Assembly (NCBI RefSeq): GCF_009727055.1
Contig: NC_052349.1
Span: forward strand, 33,385,138-33,449,137
Direction of reading: 5' to 3'
Source: Benincasa hispida
Taxonomy: Eukaryota; Streptophyta; Magnoliopsida; Cucurbitales; Cucurbitaceae
Length of the DNA: 64,000 bases
The notes under the pieces are model-generated. The model ran no database searches. It was not told where the DNA came from and saw nothing but the letters and a program-made list of their open reading frames with translations. A program made the position numbers and the translations under genes. Of the stretch, positions 11,784-22,492 are shown in pieces. Position 1 is the first letter of the stretch. Each line of letters opens with the position of its first letter.

Positions 11784-12000
11784 TGTAACGCCTGCTCTTG
11801 ATGGCAGACTTGTAATTTTTCTACTTTTTTCAACTTGATGCATCCAACTTCTATATTTACTTTTTTTTTTGGCTCGTTTTGCTTCCAAATGAATTCTTTG
11901 CTTTGGGATTAACTTACCTACAAAATAGACATTATGCATTAGAACCACTCAATAATAGTGGAATTAAGGGTAGAATATTAGCTCTTTTTGAGAGCTAACA

Positions 12001-12346
12001 AACACCTTCAACTTAGCTCTTGATTGTCCCAAGCAAGGTTACAACATGTAATCATTGACTAAACAAGTTACTATTCACTCTATTAAATGATTTTGAACTC
12101 CTGTCTTAACAATCTTTCGAGCTATGCAAGTAATCACCTAATAAACCAAATCAAATCATTCATTTGAAACTCATTGAAAAGATTCTTTGCAATCAAGATC
12201 ATGTATAAATGAAATCTAAGGTCTTAAAATTTTTAAAATTGAAGATAACCTGAAAAAGTTTTATCTAACTCCCATTTCATCTTCCTTCTACTCTAGCTCG
12301 GTGATCAGTTTAAGACATACCAAATTTGCAAAACAAAGAGAAACAC
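12001..12346 (-). other. Gypsy-C 3' UTR next to the 3' LTR, with PPT-like tract
   Basis: On the minus strand this ends CTAAGTTGAAGGTG against the LTR, a degraded form of the TAAGTTGGGGG tract beside the Gypsy-E LTR at 58091. The last 5 bases, AACAC (12342-12346), are the target site of Gypsy-A, whose other copy is TACAC at 31999-32003. The sequence continues at 31999. Confidence 0.7.
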
Positions 12347-14028
12347 TGCTAACGAGTAGAAATGCAAGTTATTACAGCGAAAGTAAAAAAGTAAGGGAAT
12401 GCGACGATAAAAATATAAAAAATCATGTCCAAAAGCGTTAAACTGAGAATATTGCGATCGCATGCGCCCATCGCATAAAAGCAGCTAATTTACTTATTTT
12501 TGTGTAGGAAAAATGCGTTGGCGCAAGTAAAATTGAGATCCAAGGAATTAGGCATCCGCGCGCATTGAAAGATTATGATCACAAAGTCATGCGATCGTAT
12601 GTGATCACGAGAAGTTGCTCAAGAAGGTAGCCGCATAAAGACGGCGCATCAAGGTGAAAGCATAATAAATCATGATGGGACGGAAAGCTGATGACGGTCG
12701 AATCCGAATTTAATTGACAAGCCATTAACAACACACTGTAGCAAGTACAATCAACTTTCAGTGACCATTAATCGGCACATCAGAGCAGGAGATTTAATGA
12801 CCACCCATCATTGCAATCTTTAAAGAGAAAAGCTTCTTCACCTTGAGCTCTATAAATACCGGACACCATCATTAAAGAAGTTTGCCATATATATAGAATA
12901 GAGATCATATAAACAATAGATAGCCGTTAGTCTGTTCATAGTTATTATTATACTGAGAAGACGGAAACGAGCGAAGAGAAGAAGATGCCAAGAGATCATT
13001 CTTGGAAAGCTCGAAAGATTGTCGGGAAGCACTACAAAAGGAGAGAGGGCTAACACTTACGAAAGCAAGGATATTCATTTGGGCAGAGTTGGAGTGCAAG
13101 ACAGTGTAAAAGGCCACGGGAAGCAAGACATTGCTACTGGGCTTCTTATCACTACTTTCTATTGCCATTCTGTATTCTGCATGTAATTTATAAACAATGG
13201 AAATCTCATTTCAACTTATGTTCAATCTCCCCATACTTGCATGAGTAGCTAAATTTCTGAATGGGTTGAGAAATACTTAGCTAGCATGACCTAAGATTTT
13301 CACTTTATGCGATCATCTTTTCTTATGTATGCGTCATTCACCTTTTAGAGATACTTGAGAGAGTAGTCTAAAGAAAGAATCTAGACTTGAGAGAGTCAGA
13401 CTAGAATCTAGGCTTGAAAGAGTCAGATTAGAACTGCATAAGCAAGAGATAGAAACTTAGACATAAGTTCTGTTTGCTATTATGCATCGCATGCACCCTA
13501 GAAATAGGATATGATAGTATGCGGTCACCTTATGTATGTGTGCATCATTCATCATCACATAGATAAGAATAGAGGCTTAGACATATGTCCTATCGACATT
13601 ATCATATACATCGCATGCGTCCTAGAAATAGGAACTATGGCGTTTGCATTGAGAGATGACATACTGTTGTGTGTGTATAGCATGATCACATAAAGTGAAT
13701 GCAATCTTAGAAAGTGTTAACTAAATCCCTTCTCAACCCGTTCATCGCATACTCATTGTAATTCTCGATTTCATTAACTTCTTACCCAAATCCATCACAT
13801 AGGAAATATACTTAAACAAAACACCAACCAACTTATTTGTTTTTGCCGCCGCAAAGGAATCTAATTTACTGTTGCATAGTAACTTAGTAGTCCCTGTGTT
13901 TGACCCTGGACTTACCAGGAAACCTAGTGAGATTTATATTTGGATCTTATTAGGAAAACTTGCATGTGCAACACATAACACATCACCACAACTCACATCA
14001 TATTTGCATTAGCATTTACAATGCATTA
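12347..14028 (+). repeat. Gypsy-A 5' LTR
   Basis: Starts TGCTAACGAGTAG and ends AATGCATTA, six bases before the PBS. It is collinear with the 3' LTR at 30308-31998. It holds two copies of a 27-bp repeat near 13380-13435 where the 3' LTR has three. Open frames inside it (12850-13168, 13511-13693) are chance. Confidence 0.9.
12851..12858 (+). promoter_or_regulatory. TATA box of Gypsy-A 5' LTR
   Basis: TATAAATA within CTCTATAAATACC, conserved at the same place in all four Gypsy-A/B LTRs and, on the opposite strand, in both Gypsy-D LTRs. It is the likely Pol II promoter marking the U3/R region. Confidence 0.7.
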
Positions 14029-14034
14029 AGTTTT

Positions 14035-14052
14035 TGGCACCGTTGCCGGGGG
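14035..14052 (+). other. Primer-binding site (tRNA-Asp type) of Gypsy-A
   Basis: TGGCACCGTTGCCGGGGG lies just inside the left LTR. By eye it matches the tRNA-Asp complement known for Athila/Calypso elements at 16 of 18 positions. It primes minus-strand cDNA synthesis. Confidence 0.85.
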
Positions 14053-14158
14053 CTATGGCTGTACATATTGCGCTAACAGTAAATTCTTTTGATTTTCTTT
14101 GCAGCTTTCGACCTCTATGTACTGCCATTCCTTTGGTAAGGGAAGAAGCAGGTGTCGC

Positions 14159-15004
14159 ATGAGCGAAGGACATGTTCCTGAGCCCAACTACGATCTAGAG
14201 ATCGAAAGAACGTTCCGAAGAAGACAGAGAGACAACTGCCGACAACAACAAGAGAGAAATCCTAGAATGGCGAAACAACCGGAAGAAAGAGTAGCAAATG
14301 CGAACAACATCATGGAAAACCCCATTCTCCTGGCGAAAGACCGCAATAGACCAATCTGGGACTATGCGTCGCCCAACCTCTATGATTTCTTCTCAGGAAT
14401 CATGAGGCCCACTTTGGACGGATCGAGGTTTGAGATGAAGTTGGTTATGTTGCAGATGATTCAGACGATCAGACAGTTTAGTGGAAGGCGTGGCGAGGAT
14501 CCGCATGCCTATCTCTAGAGTTTCATTGAAATCTGTAACACATTTGTGTTCCCAAACATCTCAGCTGAAGAAGTTCGACTAACGTTGTTCCCATTTTCGC
14601 TGTGCGACCAAGCAAGGAAATGGGCCTATTCTTTCGAACCAGGGGAGATAACCTCGTGGGAACAAGTTGTAGAAAAGTTCATGAAGAAATACTTCCCTCC
14701 CACCGAGAATGCAAGAAGGAGGAAGTTGATTACAAATTTTGAACAGGAAATTGACGAATCGCTCAGCGACGCCTGGGCGAGGTTTAAGAGATTGGTGCGA
14801 GATTTTCTACACAACAGCTTACCTGACTGTCTCCAGATGGAGATATTTTATCACGGTTTGAACCCTGCATCACAGACAGCTGCCAATGCAGTAGCAGCTG
14901 GTAGTCTGCTTGACAAAACGTATGATGAAGCTAAAAAGCTAAAAATATTCTTGATTGCATATCAAAGAATCATGAAGATTGGAGGGCAAACGATCAATGA
15001 CTAA
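14159..15004 (+). pseudogene. gag: Gypsy-A gag (capsid part), one stop then frameshift
   Basis: I chose the ATG at 14159 (MSEGHVPEPNYD) because it lies in frame after the PBS leader. The upstream part of the frame from 14099 is leader. The protein has the retrotransposon gag domain: RFEMK..MLQMIQ, GEDPHAYL, ICNTFVF, LTLFPFSLCDQARKWA, then WEQVVEKFMKKYFPP and FYHGLNPASQTA. A TAG at 14516-14518 interrupts it in frame, and coding continues to 15004, where the frame is lost. The homologue in Gypsy-B lacks this stop. Gag would form the particle shell around the RNA. Confidence 0.9.
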
Positions 15005-15825
15005 AAATTCGAGAAGGTGACGTAAACAATAGGGTCATCGTGTCTCTACAGAATCAAATGAATGCGATGATCAATCTATTATAGGGCATCACAATCAACG
15101 GCCCTGAATGCTAAGAGAGAAGGTCAACGCAATTGATCAGACGAGCATGAGTTGTGCCACTTGTGGAGAAGCATATCTGATGGAAGAATGTTTGAGGAAT
15201 CCAGAATCAGTATACTTCGTAAAGAACAATCCTTTCTCTAACACAGTCAACCTTGGGTGGAGAAACCACCCCAATTTCGTGTGGAAAAATAATCAACAAA
15301 AAAATTATCAACCTATGGCGCAAAAAGAAGGGCTGCCAGGATTTTTCCAGTGAATGAACAGTCAATCACAACATCAAGCAAGCAGCTCGCAAGCGCCACT
15401 ATCTTCCTCCCTGGAGAGCCTATTAAAGTAATACATAGAAAAGAACAAGACGGTAGTCCAAAACCAGGCGACTTCTATCTGCAATCTAGAGATCTAAATA
15501 GGACAGATTGTGGGAGAGCTAAAAAATAGACCGTAAGGGACGTTGCCGAGCTCAATTGAGCTCCCTCACAACCCGGGGAACACAGAAAAGAAGCAATGTC
15601 AAGTTGTGACCTTGTGAAGTGGAAAGGCAATAGCGAAAGAGAAGAAGGAGCCAAGCAGGACTAATCCAGTCGCGATGGAATCCAAGTCCCCGTTGACATA
15701 GAATGAACCAGAGCCTGAGACGATGAAACCAGAAGCTGCATCCACATCTGATCCTATAAAATAGGGAACTGTGAAGGTATAGCTGCCACCATTCCCACAG
15801 ACTTACGACGAAGCAAAATGATGAA
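15005..15825 (+). pseudogene. Gypsy-A gag C-terminal part with damaged zinc knuckle
   Basis: The frame 15108-15353 carries the nucleocapsid knuckle at 15153-15191 as CATCGEAYLMEEC, where the expected histidine is tyrosine. It is followed by NHPNFVW, a typical Athila-like gag segment. The stretch to 15825 keeps scattered coding likeness to the linker before protease but is broken by stops and shifts. Gypsy-D has the same region almost intact (54377-53568), which supports the assignment. Confidence 0.8.
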
Positions 15826-16702
15826 GTGCAGTACCATCATTTCATGGACATGTTAAAACAGTTGCATATCAACATCCCGTTTACGGAAGTGATAGAACAA
15901 ATGCCAAAATATGCTAAGTTTTTTAAGAACATGGTGACAAAGAAAATAAGCATAGGAAAATTCGCAACGGTGGCGTTAACGCAAAAGTCAAACACCATAA
16001 TTCCACCGAAGATGCGCGACCCCGGAAGTTTCACGATACCCTGCTCAATTGGTGGGATATATATCGGTCAAGCGCTTTGCGACCTTGGGGCCAGTATAAA
16101 TTTAATGCCCCTTTCAATTTTCAAACAATTGAATGTGGTGTAGCTGACACCCACGAAGGTGACTTTCCAACTGGCATACAGGTCCCTAGTTCACCCAGAG
16201 GGAAGTTGAAGGATGTCTTGGTCTCAATTGATAAATTCATTATACCGGTAGACTTCATCATTCTCGACTACGAAGCAGACAAAGATGTGCCCATCATATT
16301 GGGACGACCATTTTTATCGACTAGTCGCGCTCAAATTGATGTGTACAAGGGAGAGAACACGTTGAGTGTAAATGGGAAGAAGCTCAGGTTTGGCATCATT
16401 AAAGCCATGAAGTATCCAGAAGATGAAGACCTATCCGATTCTGACAATGAACTTAGTTGTAATGAAGAAGAGAAGTTTGAAGAAGAAGATGAAAGAGAGG
16501 ATGCTACCGCATCCGTAGAAACCTGCAATGTGATCATGGAAACAGCGAACAAAGAAGAAAAAATGAATTTGAATGAAGAGAGAAAAGCACAAAAACTATC
16601 CTTGGAACAACCACCTACCGTGGAATTAAAAACTCTGCCAAGTCATCTAAAGTATGTTTTTCTGGGGCAAAATGAAACTTTTCCAGTGATAATTTCCTCT
16701 GT
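15826..16702 (+). pseudogene. Gypsy-A protease and linker to RT, split by Gypsy-B
   Basis: The segment INIPFTEVIEQMPKYAKF leads to the protease active-site loop CDLGASINLMP at about 16080-16112, the D-L-G-A-S form typical of this lineage. A TAG at 16141 and a frameshift near 16150-16180 follow. The second frame continues with the flap and C-terminal block (DFIILDYEAD, ILGRPFL) and an acidic linker (EEEKFEEEDERE). The frame ends VIISSVLL exactly where Gypsy-B is inserted, and the homologous text resumes at 26225. The frame labelled from 16077 is true coding only from about 16170. Confidence 0.88.
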
Positions 16703-16707
16703 GCTAC

Positions 16708-18391
16708 TGAAAACGGGCAGAAATGCATGTTATTACAGTGCTAAGTTATTAAACAATGAAGGTTTGCGTTGATAAAATATATATAATTGCGTCCAAAAAG
16801 AATTAAGTCCATAATATTATGGTCGTAGGCGTTTATCGCATGAAAACAATTAACTTATGTATTTTTATGTAGAGTATGTGTTGACGCAAGGTGGAAAATG
16901 CGATCACAAGAAATCAACGGTCGAATGTAGTGTTACCGCAAGGCTTTGCGGTGATTTGCGCTCGCAATTATTTGCTCAAGAAGGATTTCCACATAGAGCC
17001 AACGCAACTTGGTGGGCGCATCTGGGTGAAAAGCATAATAAATACGATGGGACAGAAAGCTGATGACGGTCGATTCCGAATTAAGTTGACAAGCCGCTAA
17101 CGAACTACTGTAGCAAGTACACTTAACTTTTCGGTGACAAATATTCAGTGCATCAGACAGAGAATTAATGCCATCCCATCAGTGCAATCATAAGAGAGAA
17201 GAAGCCTTTCACCCTGAAGCTCTATAAATACCAAAGGTAACCTTCAGTGAAAGAGTTCGGACAGTTAGATAATTTTTCCTTAGATAGAATTAACCTTGCT
17301 TTTAATTTTTCTTTTACTTTGAAAGCGAAGCAAGAGAAGGAAAAAGACGCCGAAAGATCTCTCTGGTTAGCTCGAGAGAGAAACCAGAGGCGTGGGAAAG
17401 CAGAGAGAGGGCCGACTCTCGCGAGAGTGAGACTATCTTTTGAATAGAGTAGAGAAGAACAATGTAAAAAGCCTTGGGAAGCAAGAGAATGCTACCAGGC
17501 TCTTTATTCTCATTTCGCATTGTTATTTTGTATTTCAACTTTATATCTATAAAATGAAACTTACTTATCTACATCTGTTCACTATCTTAAAAGCACGCGT
17601 GAGTAGCTAAATCTATTGAATGGGTTGAGAGGAGCTAAGCTAACATGACGTAGGATCTTCATCGCATGCGATTGTTTTGTCTTTTGTTGTACCCAACACC
17701 TCTTTAGAGCTACTTGAGAGAGAGTCTAAAGAAAGAACCTAAGACTTGGGAGAGCTAGGTTAAAATCTAGACTCGGGAGAGCAAGATTAGATATGCATAA
17801 GCAAGAGATAGGGACTTAGAGATAAGCTCTGTTTGCCAACATGCATCGCATGTACCCTAGAGATAAGTTATGATATTATGCGGTCGCCTTGTTTGTGTGT
17901 GTGTCATTTGTCATCACATAAATAAGAATAGAGGCTTATGTGTAGGTCCAATAGACTTATTGCATATATCGCATGCGTTCTAGAACTAGAGGCCATAGCA
18001 TTTGCGTTGAGAGATGATATGCTATTATATATGTGTTGCATGATCGCATAACATGAAAGCATCCTAGGAAGTGTTAGCTGAACCCCTTCTCAACCCGTTC
18101 CCCGCATATTCATCGCATCTTCCGTATTATCAACTCTTATCTTAACTCCGCTGCATACTTTTTATTACCGCAAACAACAACCCAAAAACAACTCTTGATT
18201 TATTGGTTACTGCAAAGACTTCTTAAAAATTATCATCGCATACCGTTTTTCCTAGTCCCTGAGTTTGACCTTGGACTTACTAGGAAAATCAGGGGGATTT
18301 ATACTTGGATTCTGCTGAGAAAACCTGTTGCTCAACGCATATCCATCACCGCAATTCATTTCATAATTTCACCACATAAAATAACGCATCA
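16708..18391 (+). repeat. Gypsy-B 5' LTR
   Basis: 1684 bp, beginning TGAAAACGGGCAG and ending ATAACGCATCA. It is collinear with the 3' copy except for about 325 bp present only here (roughly 16815-17165). Frames at 16857-17447 and 18195-18419 lie in the LTR and have no domain. Confidence 0.9.
17223..17230 (+). promoter_or_regulatory. TATA box of Gypsy-B 5' LTR
   Basis: TATAAATA in AGCTCTATAAATACC, the same position as in the Gypsy-A LTRs. Confidence 0.7.
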
Positions 18392-18397
18392 AGTTTT

Positions 18398-18415
18398 TGG
18401 CACCGTTGCTGGGGA
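18398..18415 (+). other. Primer-binding site of Gypsy-B
   Basis: TGGCACCGTTGCTGGGGA follows the LTR after AGTTTT. It matches the tRNA-Asp-type PBS at 16 of 18 positions; both differences are C-to-T or G-to-A. Confidence 0.85.
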
Positions 18416-18514
18416 CTGAGGAAATTCAGTTTGCTAACAGTAATTTTTCTTATTTTTTTGCAGCTCTCAATCTCTGGCGAATTACGACCTGGAGATAGGA
18501 CATTTTGACAAAGA

Positions 18515-19402
18515 TTGAGAGATATCCGCCAACAAAAACAACCAGATAAAGATAACATGACGGAGCAGCCTGGAAACGGAGCACCAAATGAAAACAATGT
18601 CATGGCGAATCCAATCCTACTGGCAAACGATCGCAATAGGCCCATTCAAAACTATGCATTGCCAAACCTCTATGATTTCTCCCTAGGAATCATGAGGCCT
18701 GCTCTTGATGGATCCCGATTCGAAATGAAACCAGTGATGCTGCAGATGATCCAGACTGCTGGGCAATTTGAAGGAAGGCATGGCGAGGACCTGCATGCCC
18801 ACCTCCGAAGCTTCATAGAAATCTGCAACACTTTTGTGTTCTCGAATATCTCTACCGAAGAAGCTCGACTAACTCTGTTTCCATTTTCTTTGTGTGATCA
18901 GGCACGAAAATGGGCGTACTCTCTCGAACCAGGGGGGGATTACTTCTTGAGAACAAGTCGTAGAGAAGTTTATGAAGAAACATTTCCCACCAACTGAGAA
19001 TGCCAAGAGAAGAAAATTAATAACCAATTTTGAACAGGACATGGACGAATCGCTCAACGATGCTTGGGTGAGGTTTAAGAGGCTGGTAAGGGACTGTCCA
19101 CACAACGAATTACCAGACTGCTTGCAAATGGAGATCTTTTATCATGGATTAAACCCTGCTTTGCAGACCGCTGTCAATGCGACAGTCGCTGGAGGTCTGC
19201 TAGACAAAACATATGACGAGGCCAAGAACATTCTTGAACGCATCTCTAAAAATCACGAGGACTAGAGAGGAGATTGAGAATAAAGGATAATGACGCAAAC
19301 AATGGTGCCATCGTATCACTTCAGAGTCAGATGAATGCGATGATGAACTTGATACAGGGAATCGCAATCAACAACCCAACATCGCATAGTGGGCAAGTGA
19401 AT
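18515..19402 (+). pseudogene. gag: Gypsy-B gag, frameshifted and interrupted by a solo LTR
   Basis: The frame 18515-18997 has the same gag domain as Gypsy-A (ANPILLANDRNRPIQNYA, RFEMKPVMLQMIQ, LTLFPFSLCDQARKWA) without its internal stop. A run of seven G at 18932-18938 shifts the frame, and coding continues in the frame of 18972-19265 (FEQDMDESLNDAW, EIFYHGLNPALQTA). The sequence goes on to about 19402, where the solo LTR splits it. The nucleocapsid resumes at 22264. The initiator ATG is unclear. Confidence 0.88.
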
Positions 19403-22258
19403 TGTAAAACTCGAACCCTAATTACTTTAAGTAAGAGTAAGTAATGTGATGTCTTCTAATGAGCTAAATGAAGCCATGTCTTAGGAAGGATAGAAGATGG
19501 AAGCAAGAAGAAATAACTTGGGTGGCTAAGTGTAAAAGTAGGACAAAACTCGGCTAGGCTAAGGAAGGTCATGCTTGATGATGGAATGCATAATAAGCAT
19601 ATGGATGAGACCATGCCATCTAATGGGATTAGTGCTAAAGTAATATTGTGAGTGCAGTTAGCAAAAGAAAATTTGCTAAATCCTAGCCCTTCATCACCAA
19701 TAGTGGACAAGGTGGCACAAGGAGGGTTCATGTAGGATTTTGGGCAGTGATATAAGCAAGAAGGTCGAATTCACTGGGTTGGTTGGGATAAAATACTTAG
19801 GTTATTTGTGTAATTTCAGTGGCATTCGAAAGTTCTGTGTGTCTATTTTTTGTGGCTGTGCTGCTGGAAGGAAAAGTCACCGGAATAAGGCCGGAGGATC
19901 AAAATAAAGACAAAGGGTTTGTTTCTCGTGTGAATCTAGGCCATCAATGAAGAATTGAAGCTCCAGGACGAATTATGAAGCTTTTTGAGCTAAACATTTG
20001 AGGTAATATTGTTAACTCAGTTATAAACAATGTTGTAGAATGAAACTTTTTAAGATGAGGTCTAGAAATCGAGTTATATATTTTTGAAGTTTGAACTGGA
20101 AATTGTTGAACAAGAAGGCAGCTGCTTGAATTGGAGCCAATGATGAAAGTTTGAATCTCCAGATCAAATGCCGAAGAATTTTGAGCTAAAGTTTTAAGGT
20201 AATATTATTAACTTGATTCTAAGAAAGTTTGTAGAAGGAAGTTCCTTGAGATGAATTCTGGAAATTTAGTTATGATTTGTTGAAATTGAATCTACAGCTT
20301 GATGGTCCAAAATTTTTCTAAGTGTGGGGAGTATGGGCGATCAAAGGGTGCATTCTTTTGGCACTCAATCCCTTCAAATTGGCTAGGTGTCCGACCCTAA
20401 AAGTAAATGGTAGAAGGCACAATGTGATGGTTTGGCATGTAAGTTTGATTTATTGAGTAGGCCTAAAAGGAAGGCTAATGTAAACACTAAGTAGTATGCT
20501 TATATGTAGGTTCAACTCCCATGGAAAAGTCTATCAAGCTTGAAGGAAGTAAACTTGAAGGACCTGTGAGTGACTATGTGATGATTTAATGTTTTAATGA
20601 TTTAGAAACCATGATTTCTTTGAAGTTATTTCTCATGCTAAGTGTTTATATGAAGTGCCAAGCAACATATGTTTGAAGTTATTTCTCATGCTAAGTAAAG
20701 CATGTTTTCCATGGAAATTGACATGATTTAAGTATGTTATCTTGTCCAAATACTTTCAGCATGTTTTAGTAACTCCATTTTCATGATGAACTAGTATAAT
20801 GATTTGAGCACTAAACCTTAGTTTATAACTAAATGTTTATGACTAGTTATACGACGGATACTGAAGGACAATGGGAAGGTATCCTAGTTAAGTACCTAAG
20901 GTATGACGATACTCAGTTATAAGCATGTGTACGTAAGTAATACGACATCGAGGGATTGAGCAAAGTTATTCTCATGCTAAATTTTATGTGATTCCAAGAA
21001 ACTTATTTCTATGATTGAAAGCATGATCAACGCATAATGCTTACTAATATATGAGTTTTCCAAGTATGTTTTCCATGTCTAACGCATGCTAATGGTTTTT
21101 ACAAGCTAGTTCAACATGATTTAAGTCAACTTATTTTACAAAGTATGAAGCATGCGTTAGGGTTAAAGGTAAGGTTGAATGAAGCTTGGTGTACTATGTT
21201 TTAAATACCTAAGGTTGTCAAAGTACATGCGTTGGTATTCCTAAACATAATGAAAAGGGATACTGAAGGTAAGGAAGGTATCCTAAAGAGTTTTCTATGC
21301 TATATTTGAAAACTATTCTTTTAATGCTCTTCGAGAACTTGATAGCTCAAGTGAGCCGGATACTGAAGGTAAGGAAGGTATCTGAATAAATGTACCTAAG
21401 GTCTTGATGGTACATAGAAAACTCCATGTGCACGTAGGTAGTTCTGAAGGGAGGCCGAAGTATGGGTCTCTTGGCTGATAACAGACGTTGGGAGCTAGAG
21501 CGATGGATGCTTGTTCTCAACTAGGGAATAATGATATTTAATGGTGTTTAAGAGTAGTTATCAATGTTTATGTTTAGAGGAAGTTGCTTGAGATGCCTAT
21601 CGATATATTTAAAGAGATCGACGTAGGGTATTTCCTAACCATAGTTCAGTATGAAGAGATCAGAGTAGGGGTCTCATTTGGCCATGGCTTGGTGTTGGGA
21701 ATTAGAGCGATGAATGTTCATTCTCAACTAAGATTCAGGTTTCAGATACAATGGTTTTAAAGATTTTATGTACACGTTTGCTTGGCATATTTTAGTTCCA
21801 GTATTATGTTTTCGAGCTTTCAGTTTAAGCATGAGATTTATGTTCTTATTAAGTCACTCACTGGGCTTCTAGCTCATGTTTTCAAATGTTTTCTTTCAGG
21901 TAGTGGTCAGTTCTCAAAAGACTTTTCTGCTGCTGCTCTGTACCTCAAAGAAACAGGTTGAAGGAAGCGTAATTGAAGACCGTATTAGTTAGTACACATG
22001 TGTCTGTCTAGTGACTAGTATTCTAGATGGGGCTCACTAAGTTGTAATATTCATGTATGAACAATGCTGCGAAACCTTGTAATGTAAATGTGTTAAGTTC
22101 TGAGTTAATATGTTAGTATATTGATGATATGTATGTATTCAGGGTTTGAGCAAAATTTAACAGGTTAGATAGGCAGTAAGTGCTAGCAAAAGGGTTGGTA
22201 ACTACTGCAGTCACCATTCCATCCAGGTTAAGAGGGTAATCTGGAGCGGGGTGTGACA
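19403..22258 (+). mobile_element. Solo LTR, 2856 bp, inserted in Gypsy-B gag
   Basis: It begins TGTAAAACTCGAACCC and ends GCGGGGTGTGACA, so TG...CA. Comparison with the uninterrupted Gypsy-A gag (15040-15190) shows that AGTGGGCAAG on the left and AACGCAATCAATCAGAC on the right were once adjacent. The target duplication would be TGAAT (19398-19402) and TAAAC (22259-22263), two transition differences. It is the same family as 8938-11783 but in the opposite orientation. It carries three copies of a GATACTGAAGG...GGTATC block near 20857, 21260 and 21359, and two similar TTTGAGCTAAA...GGTAATATT blocks near 19985 and 20190. No coding sequence is seen. Confidence 0.85.
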
Positions 22259-22350
22259 TAAACGCAATCAATCAGACTATCGCAAGGTATGCGACTTGCG
22301 ATGAAGGACACGCAATGGAGGAATGCCTGCAAAACCCATAGTCTATTTCA
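22259..22350 (+). pseudogene. Gypsy-B nucleocapsid remnant
   Basis: This continues gag after the solo LTR. The knuckle at 22288-22326 reads YATCDEGHAMEEC, so its first cysteine is tyrosine. A TAG follows within ten codons (NP then stop). The gag text then joins directly to integrase sequence at about 22350, with no protease, RT or RNase H between. Confidence 0.75.
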
Positions 22351-22454
22351 TGGATTTTGACTATATGATGAAGTGTGACCGGTGCCAGCGCACGGGTAAC
22401 ATTTCGTGGAAACATGCGATGCCTATGAACACCATTTTGGAACTAGAGTTGTTC

Positions 22455-22492
22455 CTGTCTCTTATACACATCTAGATGTGTATAAGAGACAG
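22455..22492. other. Nextera/Tn5 mosaic-end junction adapter (artefact)
   Basis: CTGTCTCTTATACACATCT is followed directly by its reverse complement, a perfect 38-bp palindrome identical to the Tn5 mosaic-end junction of Nextera mate-pair libraries. The 97 bp before it (22357-22453) recur after it (22528-22624) with four differences. The frame 22406-22951 reads through the adapter ([10 protein letters not shown]) and is chimeric. Confidence 0.97.

Larger units (their letters stand above)
7729..12000 (-). repeat. Gypsy-C 3' LTR (left copy), interrupted by a solo LTR
   Basis: Sequence 7740-8640 pairs with 40700-41550 of the right LTR. The left edge is approximate: a segment present near 40670-40705 is missing here. 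After the insertion (8938-11783) the LTR resumes and ends GAGAGCTAACA at 12000, beside a polypurine-like tract read on the minus strand. Net LTR length is about 1.4 kb. The part at 8690-8905 is rich in AACGCTG/GCATTGCAA words. No gene is seen; the frames at 8220-8501 and 8730-8999 fall within the LTR. Confidence 0.75.

Noticed and set aside
16077..16170. Start of the 231-residue frame as a distinct protein beginning MRPWGQYKF
   Set aside because: This part is the protease active site read in the wrong frame; only the text after about 16170 is true coding.
22455..22492. Perfect 38-bp palindromes (also at 49018, 49204, 49304) as terminators, protein-binding sites or ends of a bacterial Tn5
   Set aside because: They are the Nextera mosaic-end junction and lie between duplicated read-like segments; no transposase gene is present.
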